A stretch of 43,008 nucleotides of DNA from Desulfovibrio sp. (GTDB lineage Bacteria > Desulfobacterota > Desulfovibrionia > Desulfovibrionales > Desulfovibrionaceae): positions 1 to 43,008 of the forward strand of contig JAITGC010000087.1 in the NCBI GenBank assembly GCA_031280915.1, given 5' to 3'. How positions within the stretch are numbered: position 1 is the stretch's first letter; every line of letters begins with the position of its first letter. Below, in pieces: positions 1-6,148 of the stretch. The notes beneath the pieces were generated by a model, which worked only from the letters and a program-made list of their open reading frames with translations, did no database searches and was not told where the DNA came from. A program made the translations under genes and the position numbers.

Positions 1-46
1 CCCAGACCCGATCTGAGACATCATGCCGACGGTGTGCTGGCTGCAT
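1..46 (-). CDS. 5' end of an unidentified gene, cut by window edge
   Basis: An ATG at position 46 on the minus strand is preceded by a textbook AGGAGG about four bases upstream, and the frame stays open to the window edge (15 codons, beginning MQPAHRRHDVSDRVW). It starts 65 bases downstream of the membrane glycan protein on the same strand, so it is probably the next gene of that operon. Too little is visible to name a function. Confidence 0.5.
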   Translation of the reverse strand, partial: MQPAHRRHDVSDRVW

Positions 47-110
47 GTTTCCTCCTGTTTTGTAAGGAGGATACCACAAAACTACGCCAAACAAAAGTCT
101 ATTGACGACA

Positions 111-1823
111 CTATCTAAGCCGTCCTGACCTGCCTCCTTTAAAAATATCCCTGCGCCCCAAGAGAAAATAGATATATCTGTGGTTTTCATAATCGAATTT
201 TGAGGTTGCCAATAACCTGTACATGACAAAAAACGGTGCCGTCGCATCCTCCTCGGAACGGCAGACAACAAAATCATATACGCCTTCTTCAACAAGACGG
301 CGTTGCTCTTTGAGCATCTCCGGCGCATTCAGGTTCAGGCGACAAAAATACTTGGTGTTTGGAACAATTCCGGCCGCCGTATAAAAGCCCCCGTCCAAAA
401 AATCATAGTTCAAAAGAGTCGCTTTGGGAATTTGATTGATAATTTCGGCAAAGCGATATTGAGGCAGACGGTTTTTGGGTACACAGAGCAGATACGTATT
501 CTGACTCAGCAAAAACGAAAATACGACACAGGCAAAAACAATCCCGGTCAGTTTTTTCCATATCGGCATTGAATTCTTCAGCAAACCTTCCACATTCAGA
601 GCCAGCGCAAGCAAGCCGAGCGCCGCGCCAAGGCCGAAAATTTTTTGCAATGTTCTGAATGTCATGCTGTGCATCATGTTAGACAAATTGATTTCAAATA
701 TGTAGTGTGCAACAGAAAACACAATGGCAATAAATAATGCTTGATATACCGTGTGTATTGGATACGCGTTCAGTTTTTCCCGCAAGCGTATAATGCATGG
801 ACTTGCCGCATACAACAATAATGGGATGATGGGGAGAAAATAATATGATTGATAAAATTTACCGCCTATCCCTTGTCCAAACAATGTAAAAATAATGCTC
901 ATCGCATAATGAAATTTTTCAAATGAGGAAAGCCTGCTTTCAGAAGAAAAAAACGAATATAGACAGCCAAGCGACAGCACACATGGCATAAAATCATTAT
1001 ACCATGAACATCTCGCAAAAAACAACAAAGGGTTGTATAATGGAGCAAGTGCGCTTGAAATTTCTGCGTAGCGAAATATATTATCGTAAAAATACACACT
1101 CAACACGCTGTCAAATGCGTCATTAGATATAAAATATGCCGCAAAAGGAATCGTTGCTACAAAAATTCCAAATAAAAATAAAGATACGCCGTATATAAAA
1201 TCTTTTATAAATTTTTTATGAATGTAATAAGCCAATAAAGTCAGCATCAATCCAATATAAAATCCAAGCATTGTAAATTTTATCCATAGAACACACCCAG
1301 CCAATATTCCATTGATAAAGAAAACAGAACGCGGCAGACCCCCCCCCCCCGAACGAAAGTACATTGAAATTTTATATACTCCATAGGCTATGAACGGCAG
1401 ACAAAGTTCTTCAGCACTGTCTCCATGTTGAAAGCTGAATGATGTATAGGTAACTATTGCCGAAAATAACAGAAGAGCATGCGCTATTCTCTTATACATA
1501 TACAACAAAAAAATTTTACATGTAAAATACAGATATGATGCTGCAGCAATAATTTCTATAATATATACTCCAAAAAAACCACGCTCCGAGATTATCGAAG
1601 AAATCCCATGTATAAAATAAATCAGCGGACCTTTTTGCTCAATAATATCCTTATAGAGCACGGCACCATTTATTATTGATTTTCCAACGGAAAAATAACA
1701 ATTGGCATCTTCCCAGTCATTCATCGGATATAAAAAAGACGATTTTGAGCATATCGTCACAACAAAAAAAGCCGTCAGAAATGACAGCCGGAGGATTTTC
1801 ATATTTGGGCGGAGAATGCTCAC
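111..1823 (-). CDS. polytopic membrane protein, ArnT/GT39-like glycosyltransferase candidate
   Basis: A 570-residue integral membrane protein with about ten or more hydrophobic segments. An early extracytoplasmic motif, NDWEDANCYFSVGKSI followed by YKDIIEQKGPLIYF, resembles the first loop of polyprenol-phosphate-sugar-dependent glycosyltransferases (GT39/ArnT/PMT class), where acidic residues bind the donor. From that family I infer transfer of a sugar to a surface glycan, but the acceptor is unknown. The start used is GTG at 1823, which overlaps the stop of an upstream fragment as GTGA; an ATG at 1802 is an alternative but has no better ribosome site. The gene is clearly more AT-rich than the rest of the window, which suggests transfer. 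Its coding strand carries a run of 12 G encoding four Gly (SGGGGLPR), so the frame depends on the tract length. Confidence 0.75.
   Translation of the reverse strand: MSILRPNMKILRLSFLTAFFVVTICSKSSFLYPMNDWEDANCYFSVGKSIINGAVLYKDIIEQKGPLIYFIHGISSIISERGFFGVYIIEIIAAASYLYFTCKIFLLYMYKRIAHALLLFSAIVTYTSFSFQHGDSAEELCLPFIAYGVYKISMYFRSGGGGLPRSVFFINGILAGCVLWIKFTMLGFYIGLMLTLLAYYIHKKFIKDFIYGVSLFLFGIFVATIPFAAYFISNDAFDSVLSVYFYDNIFRYAEISSALAPLYNPLLFFARCSWYNDFMPCVLSLGCLYSFFSSESRLSSFEKFHYAMSIIFTLFGQGIGGKFYQSYYFLPIIPLLLYAASPCIIRLREKLNAYPIHTVYQALFIAIVFSVAHYIFEINLSNMMHSMTFRTLQKIFGLGAALGLLALALNVEGLLKNSMPIWKKLTGIVFACVVFSFLLSQNTYLLCVPKNRLPQYRFAEIINQIPKATLLNYDFLDGGFYTAAGIVPNTKYFCRLNLNAPEMLKEQRRLVEEGVYDFVVCRSEEDATAPFFVMYRLLATSKFDYENHRYIYFLLGRRDIFKGGRSGRLR
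1339..1350. repeat. 12-base poly-C / poly-G tract inside a coding sequence
   Basis: Twelve consecutive C on the plus strand (G on the coding strand) lie about 160 codons into the membrane glycosyltransferase-like gene. At 12 bases the 570-codon frame is intact; a gain or loss of one or two bases would shift it. Tracts of this kind mediate slipped-strand phase variation of surface glycan genes in other bacteria. Here that is an inference. Confidence 0.85.
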
Positions 1824-1900
1824 TGCTGTTCCGGCGTTTTTTCAGGGCGTTCCACAAGCTGTATTTGCAGAAGTTCCACCGGTGTGTCCGGCGTCAACTT
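1820..1900 (-). pseudogene. 3' remnant of an upstream gene (26 codons)
   Basis: Upstream of the glycosyltransferase-like gene the minus strand reads 26 codons ending TPVELLQIQLVERPEKTPEQQ and a TGA. That TGA overlaps the GTG start at 1823 as GTGA, the spacing seen between genuine operon partners elsewhere in this window. No start codon or 5' body exists: upstream the frame runs directly into a palindromic element and stops at 1942-1940. I read it as the tail of a gene truncated by an insertion or rearrangement. The family is not recognisable. Confidence 0.4.
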
Positions 1901-2007
1901 GACCCCACCCGCTATGCGGGTGGTTTTGATTTTCGGACGCTACGCGCCCTCAACGGGCTAAAGCCATAGTAGAATACGAGGGAGCGATTGCGCCGCCCCC
2001 TCGTATT
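1901..2007 (-). mobile_element. possible right-end remnant of an IS200/IS605-type element
   Basis: On the minus strand this stretch holds a 10-bp stem (1973-1982 with 1998-2007), then GGCTTTAGCCCGTTGAGGGC, then a perfect 8-bp stem with a 3-base loop (CCACCCGC ATA GCGGGTGG, 1905-1923), directly followed by GGTCAAG. A compact subterminal hairpin with a TCAA-type tetranucleotide just outside it is the layout of right ends in the IS200/IS605 family, which also yield structured guide-type RNAs. No transposase or tnpB frame remains nearby. The assignment rests on layout only. Confidence 0.35.
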
Positions 2008-2067
2008 ATGTATTGAAAACTCCCAGGCGGCTCCAGCGTGCGAAGCACTCGCACAGTATTTTAGCTT

Positions 2068-2154
2068 TTAGCATCCAAGAAACTCCGCGGTCAATGCCTT
2101 CCGCATTGAATCAATCTGGGGCAGGTCGATGCCTTTGAGTCGCGCTCCGAACAT
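2068..2154 (-). CDS. 28-codon ORF downstream of tRNA-Arg, doubtful
   Basis: An ATG at 2154 abuts AGGAGG (no spacer, which is unusual) and opens 28 codons: MFGARLKGIDLPQIDSMRKA followed by LTAEFLGC, ending in TAA. It lies between the tRNA-Arg terminator and the element remnant. It could be a degraded gene start or chance. The rest of the 1824-2267 gap shows no other gene. Confidence 0.2.
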   Translation of the reverse strand: MFGARLKGIDLPQIDSMRKALTAEFLGC

Positions 2155-2229
2155 CCTCCTAAAATCTGTCAAAAAACAACAAAAATTGCCATCCTTTTAC
2201 GCAGTATCCAGGCGTAAATCGCACAAAAA

Positions 2230-2256
2230 CAGGCTGCACGAATATGATGCAGCCTG
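2230..2256 (-). terminator. Rho-independent terminator after tRNA-Arg
   Basis: A 9-bp perfect stem (CAGGCTGCA with TGCAGCCTG) around a 9-base loop. On the minus strand it is followed by TTTTTGTG. It starts 12 bases after the encoded CCA of the tRNA. Confidence 0.7.
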
Positions 2257-2267
2257 CTGTACTTTTC

Positions 2268-2344
2268 TGGCGCGCCCAGAGGGAATCGAACCCCCGGCCA
2301 AGAGCTTAGAAGGCTCCTGCTCTGTCCATCTGAGCTATGGGCGC
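2268..2344 (-). tRNA. tRNA-Arg (anticodon TCT)
   Basis: A 77-nt cloverleaf on the minus strand. The acceptor stem is GCGCCCA with TGGGCGC, the discriminator is G, and CCA is encoded. The D arm begins TAGCTCAGATGG, the T loop is GGTTCGATTCC, and the anticodon loop CTTCTAA gives anticodon TCT, which reads AGA. It has its own terminator downstream. I could not make out a convincing promoter between it and the upstream terminators. Confidence 0.95.
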
Positions 2345-2450
2345 GAAGATATTTTTGATATTTTTGCCTAATGAGTGACCTTCTTGAGAGCGTTGACAAA
2401 GGCACTTTGACAGCGCTCCGCCGCGAGGCCCCGAAGCGGGCGCGCCTTTA

Positions 2451-2474
2451 CAAAACCCGGCTTTGCGGGGTTTG
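2451..2474 (-). terminator. hairpin between the two tRNA genes
   Basis: Nine-base arms (2451-2459 and 2466-2474) with one mismatch form CAAACCCC-GC / GG-GTTTTG on the minus strand. It is a second, weaker stop behind tRNA-Asn. Confidence 0.4.
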
Positions 2475-2486
2475 TCATCAATCTGA

Positions 2487-2510
2487 AAAGCCCATATTAC
2501 TATGGGCTTT
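2487..2510 (-). terminator. Rho-independent terminator after tRNA-Asn
   Basis: A perfect 10-bp stem AAAGCCCATA / TATGGGCTTT with a 4-base loop, flanked by A on one side and T on the other. It could therefore act in both directions. It ends the tRNA-Asn unit nine bases after the encoded CCA. Confidence 0.8.
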
Positions 2511-2518
2511 TTCAAATT

Positions 2519-2594
2519 TGGCTCCCCGAGACGGACTTGAACCGCCAACCTAGTGGTTAACAGCCACCCGCTCTGCCGATTGAGCTATCGGGGA
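2519..2594 (-). tRNA. tRNA-Asn (anticodon GTT)
   Basis: A 76-nt cloverleaf with acceptor stem TCCCCGA/TCGGGGA, discriminator G and encoded CCA. The D arm is TAGCTCAATCGG, the T loop is GGTTCAAGTCC, and the anticodon loop CTGTTAA gives GTT. Promoter and terminator are both visible, so it is a self-contained unit. Confidence 0.96.
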
Positions 2595-2614
2595 ACATGC
2601 GATGAGCAGACGTC

Positions 2615-2643
2615 TTATTACGCAACTGCGGGGATGAGGTCAA
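2615..2643 (-). promoter_or_regulatory. sigma70-type promoter of tRNA-Asn
   Basis: On the minus strand TTGACC (2643-2638) and TAATAA (2620-2615) are separated by exactly 17 bases, about 20 bases before the tRNA 5' end. Confidence 0.8.
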
Positions 2644-2792
2644 GCAAAAAATATCCGGCGGACAAAAATGTCACGTCATACGCCCCGCGCCACACCGGAG
2701 AATACCCCAATCTGAAGTTTGCCGGCAGCACGGTCATTTGCCTTCCAGCAAGGAAAAGGCTGCCCGGCGCGAAATGACGGCAAACCTGACGG

Positions 2793-3419
2793 CTACCCCG
2801 CATCGCGGTACATAAGCTTCGCCAGGCGCCCGGCGTGACGCTCGGCCTCGCTGTAAACGCAGCCACAGTAACTCTGGCGGTAAAGGCCCAATTCCCTGGA
2901 ACGCTCGATTCCCGCCTGCCACTCTTCGCGGAAATCACGGTACAGAAAAACGGGGCCGCCCGGATTTTTCCACGTAAGACGCAGACCGGCGGTCGCAATG
3001 ACTTTGTGCGGCTGATGGCGGGAATACAGAAGGGAACTGCTGAAAAAGGGCATGCCCAGTTCCCCGGCCTTGACAAAGGCGGCGTTTATACGGTTTTCAC
3101 AACAAAAGGCACAACGCGCCGGTTTGGCGTCCCGCCCGGCGGCCTTCCGCAACCAGACCGCGATGTCCCACTCTTCATCGGCACACAAAAGTTCCACATT
3201 CAATTCGGCACAGGCCTGTTGCGCCGCTTCCCGGCGGCGCAAATATTCCGTAAGCGGCTGGATGTTGGGATTCATGAACCAGGCCGTCACCAAGAAACCC
3301 TCTTCCCGGCAACGAAGTATGGGCATAACGGCGCACGGTCCGCAACAGACATGCAAAAGCAGCCGCGCGCCTTCCTGAGGCGGCGTGCGCGTCAGAGCCT
3401 CACCGTTATCTCGAGGCAT
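2793..3419 (-). CDS. queH: epoxyqueuosine reductase QueH (DUF208)
   Basis: A 208-residue protein of the QueH family, the non-orthologous replacement of QueG that carries out the last step of queuosine synthesis: reduction of epoxyqueuosine to queuosine in tRNA. The signature is the N-terminal HVCCGPCAVMP (about residues 23-33), then a ARCAFCCENR motif and a late YCGC motif. These cysteines match the iron-sulfur and catalytic cysteines of the family. The start at 3419 overlaps the end of the upstream RNase gene by 28 bases, so the two genes are probably co-transcribed. The gene order ties two RNA-acting enzymes to the tRNA-Asn gene downstream; Asn tRNA with a GUN anticodon is itself a queuosine substrate. 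Confidence 0.93.
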   Translation of the reverse strand: MPRDNGEALTRTPPQEGARLLLHVCCGPCAVMPILRCREEGFLVTAWFMNPNIQPLTEYLRRREAAQQACAELNVELLCADEEWDIAVWLRKAAGRDAKPARCAFCCENRINAAFVKAGELGMPFFSSSLLYSRHQPHKVIATAGLRLTWKNPGGPVFLYRDFREEWQAGIERSRELGLYRQSYCGCVYSEAERHAGRLAKLMYRDAG

Positions 3420-5371
3420 TTTCCGTATTCCTGCTCCATCTCCCGCAGGCTGTCCCGTTTGTGATTGAGCAGATACAGGGCGACATCCTGGCTTGTTTCA
3501 AAACGGCAATTGCCGCTGCTTTCCGCCTGTAAAAGACGACGCAGGTCGCGCAGGGCCTGAAGCGCCTGCCACTCCAGATTACGTCTCTGGCCTGTGCCGC
3601 CGCAAGCGGGGCAGGGCTCCATAGTAATGGACAGGGCTGATGACCCCGTGCGCTGACGCACCAACTCCAACAGGCCAAAGGAACTCATGCGCCCCACATC
3701 ATGCCGGGCGCGATCATTTTTCATGGCCTGGCTCAGGGTTTTCTCCACTTCCTGAGTATGCTTTTTCTCCCGCATCTCAATAAAATCAATTACCACCTGC
3801 CCGCCGACATCCCTGAGTTTGAGTTGTCGGGCCACGATTTCCGCGGCTTCAAGGTTGGTCTTGTAGGCCATGGCTTCAAAATTGGCCTTGCCGGAAATTT
3901 TGCCGGAATTGACATCCACAGCCATCAGGGCTTCCGTCTGGTCAAAAACCAGCCTCCCGCCCGACGGCAACACGACCTCGCGCGAATATATCTGATCAAG
4001 CTGACGCCGCAGATTGAAACGCTCCCACAGCGGCTGGCGAGCATCCGTATGAAGACGAATCAAATTTTTTTTACGCGGGAAAAGCAGGTTTGCGGTTTCC
4101 CGCACACGCCCGGCAATGTCTTCATTGTCAACCCAGACCTCGGTCACGTCGTCCGTCAGGTAATCCCGCACGGCCCGCTCGGAAAGACCCGGCTCCTCAT
4201 AGACAAGGTCGGGCGAGGAAACTTCCGTACCTTTTTTGCGGATATCGCGCCACACGCGCTTGAGATATTGCAAATCGCTCTTCAGCGTTGTTTTGGTGGC
4301 CCCCGCGCTCACAGTGCGCACAATCACCCCAAGGCCAGGGCCGGGGTCAATGTCGCCCATAAGCTCACGCAAACGTCCGCGTTCCTCCCCGTCTTCCACC
4401 TTGCGGGAAACCCCGGTTTGCTCCTGCCCCGGCGTAAGCACGAGGAATCGCCCGGCCAAAGACAGCCAGGTGGTCAAAAAAGCGCCCTTGCCGCCGGTGG
4501 GTTCCTTGACCACCTGCACAAGCACATCCTGTCCAACCTTGAGCACTTTCTGTATGGGCGGAAATTTTCTGCCCTTGGCCGGCTCATGATGAACCTGCCA
4601 GTATTCCGGATGAATTTCGTCTATCTGCAGAAAGCCGTTCTTGCCCGAACCAAAATTGACAAAGGCGGCCTGCAGGTTTGTGTCCACATTTTGGACGACT
4701 CCCTTGTAAATATTACCCTTGATTTTACGCTGATGGAGCATGTCCAGGTAGTATTCCTGCACAACACCGTCCTCGGCAAGGGCAACCTCCACCTGCTCAC
4801 CGGGCAAAATGCTCACGAACATGCGCCGTTTAGCGGCGGCTCTGCCCTTGCCCCCGCGGGCCTGACGCCCCTTGTCCCGATCCGTTTCCACGGCATCGGG
4901 CCTTTCCGCCGAAGCAGCGGATGCCCCGTGCGCGGTTTTTTTTACGGACGAGCCGGGCTCCCCTCCGGAAGAACTCCGGTGGTCTTCTCCCATCCCCTCC
5001 CGCTGCTGCGGCGCCTCGGCCGCGCCGACATCAAGAGAGGGTTTGGCTGAAGAATTTTCAGCGGGGGCCTCCGCAACGGGCGGCGATTTTTTGGATGTTT
5101 TCCTGGAAGCGGCCGCCCGGGATTTCTTCCCGTCTTCCCCGGACGTCTGCGAAGAAGATGCCTGTGAAGAAGAGGCCTTCGAGGAGGAAGGAGGAGGCGC
5201 GGCAAGAGGCGTCACACCATTCTCCCGCGGGTTTTTCCGTTCCTGCCGGGGCGCGGCCGCCGTTACAGCCTGGGGTTTTCTGGCGCGGCGGCGTGGTTTT
5301 TTCGCCGCAGACGCATCCGCACGTTCGCCGTCCTCAGCCGGAGCCGCAACGGTGTCCTGATCTGTTGTCAT
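3392..5371 (-). CDS. Rne/Rng family endoribonuclease with long N-terminal extension
   Basis: A 659-residue RNase E/G-type 5'-sensing endoribonuclease, which cuts single-stranded AU-rich RNA in mRNA decay and rRNA processing. An S1-like segment (about 168-260) precedes the RNase H-like and DNase I-like parts. The magnesium aspartates are D486 (in AVDVNSG) and D529 (in VVIDFIEM), 43 residues apart, exactly as D303 and D346 in E. coli RNase E. The zinc-link motif CPACGG follows. The active site lies about 183 residues later than in E. coli because of an N-terminal Ala/Lys/Ser/Arg-rich low-complexity extension. The usual C-terminal degradosome scaffold is absent. The start ATG at 5371 follows AAGGA; a longer open frame to 5551 has no supported start. 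Whether to call it rne or rng is a matter of convention. Confidence 0.92.
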   Translation of the reverse strand: MTTDQDTVAAPAEDGERADASAAKKPRRRARKPQAVTAAAPRQERKNPRENGVTPLAAPPPSSSKASSSQASSSQTSGEDGKKSRAAASRKTSKKSPPVAEAPAENSSAKPSLDVGAAEAPQQREGMGEDHRSSSGGEPGSSVKKTAHGASAASAERPDAVETDRDKGRQARGGKGRAAAKRRMFVSILPGEQVEVALAEDGVVQEYYLDMLHQRKIKGNIYKGVVQNVDTNLQAAFVNFGSGKNGFLQIDEIHPEYWQVHHEPAKGRKFPPIQKVLKVGQDVLVQVVKEPTGGKGAFLTTWLSLAGRFLVLTPGQEQTGVSRKVEDGEERGRLRELMGDIDPGPGLGVIVRTVSAGATKTTLKSDLQYLKRVWRDIRKKGTEVSSPDLVYEEPGLSERAVRDYLTDDVTEVWVDNEDIAGRVRETANLLFPRKKNLIRLHTDARQPLWERFNLRRQLDQIYSREVVLPSGGRLVFDQTEALMAVDVNSGKISGKANFEAMAYKTNLEAAEIVARQLKLRDVGGQVVIDFIEMREKKHTQEVEKTLSQAMKNDRARHDVGRMSSFGLLELVRQRTGSSALSITMEPCPACGGTGQRRNLEWQALQALRDLRRLLQAESSGNCRFETSQDVALYLLNHKRDSLREMEQEYGKCLEITVRL

Positions 5372-5528
5372 GGAAATCCTTATACGCGACAGCTCAGCAG
5401 GCCGCCGCCAATGAAAATTTTTCCGCCCCTCCGCCAAAAAAGAGATGTTCGTGACCGACGCGACAAAAATAACGTAAAAGGCCGCCGGTGCTGGCATGTT
5501 CGGGCAGATGGGGACAAGGTACGTTTTT

Positions 5529-5557
5529 TTGAAAAATATGCAAGTGCTCAATATAAA
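5529..5557 (+). promoter_or_regulatory. sigma70-type promoter of yajC-secD-secF
   Basis: TTGAAA (5529-5534), a 17-base spacer and TATAAA (5552-5557) point towards yajC, giving a leader of roughly 85-90 bases. It lies in the 280-base gap between the divergent RNase gene and yajC, which holds no other gene. Confidence 0.75.
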
Positions 5558-5651
5558 AAATCATCAAAAATGATGCTTGCATCCCACGGATACAGAGGCT
5601 ATAAATATTCGCTTGGAATAATATCTTCCCAATGATTTCTGGAGGTGTTCC

Positions 5652-6131
5652 TTGTTTGAATCCATAGCTTTCGCCATGGGGCCTGTTCCGCAGAACGGCG
5701 GCGCGGCTCCCGGCGGCACGGACATGCTGATGCAGTTTTTGCCGCTGATTCTGATGTTTGTTATTTTCTGGTTTTTGCTCATCCGGCCGCAACAAAAACG
5801 GACAAAAGCCCACAAGCAGATGCTTGCGGAACTTAAACCCGGAGACCGTGTGCAGACCGGCAGCGGGTTTGTCGGCCGCATTGTCGAAATTGACGACGAA
5901 CAGGTGTTGCTGGAATGCGGCGATTCCAAACTGCGCATGGTACGGGGAGCCATAGCCGGCTTTTTGGCGGACGGCAAAAACGACAAGGCCGACAGGAACA
6001 GCAAAAGCGGGAAATCATCCAAGGCCGACAAAACGAAAAAAGCCGACAACCCACCTGCTCACCCGGCCGCTTTGGACAAAGGCGATGACGCCGACAAGAC
6101 CACCGCGGAAGAAAAACCGCAAAACCTGTAA
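5652..6131 (+). CDS. yajC: preprotein translocase subunit YajC
   Basis: A 159-residue single-pass inner-membrane protein and SecDF accessory subunit. The transmembrane segment FLPLILMFVIFWFLLI (about 30-45) is followed by the family hallmark RPQQKR and the conserved LKPGDRVQTGSGFVGRIVEI. The start is a TTG at 5652 with a strong GGAGGT five bases upstream; no ATG in this position competes with it. The C-terminal 50 residues are a Lys/Asp/Ser-rich tail beyond the usual length of about 110 residues. It heads the operon with secD and secF. Confidence 0.95.
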   Translation: MFESIAFAMGPVPQNGGAAPGGTDMLMQFLPLILMFVIFWFLLIRPQQKRTKAHKQMLAELKPGDRVQTGSGFVGRIVEIDDEQVLLECGDSKLRMVRGAIAGFLADGKNDKADRNSKSGKSSKADKTKKADNPPAHPAALDKGDDADKTTAEEKPQNL

Positions 6132-6148
6132 AGGAGCGAAATACGGCA

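Noticed and set aside
50..71. TCCTCC...GGAGGA inverted repeat after the membrane glycosyltransferase
   Set aside because: The GGAGG arm on the minus strand is better explained as the ribosome site of the gene starting at 46; no T run follows.
2345..2450. Possible promoter for tRNA-Arg (TTGTCA and AT-rich downstream boxes)
   Set aside because: No -10 box lies at 16-18 bases from the -35 candidate, so I could not support a specific site.
3701..5050. 449-codon open frame on the plus strand
   Set aside because: It is a shadow of the Rne/Rng gene, whose catalytic motifs are all on the opposite strand.
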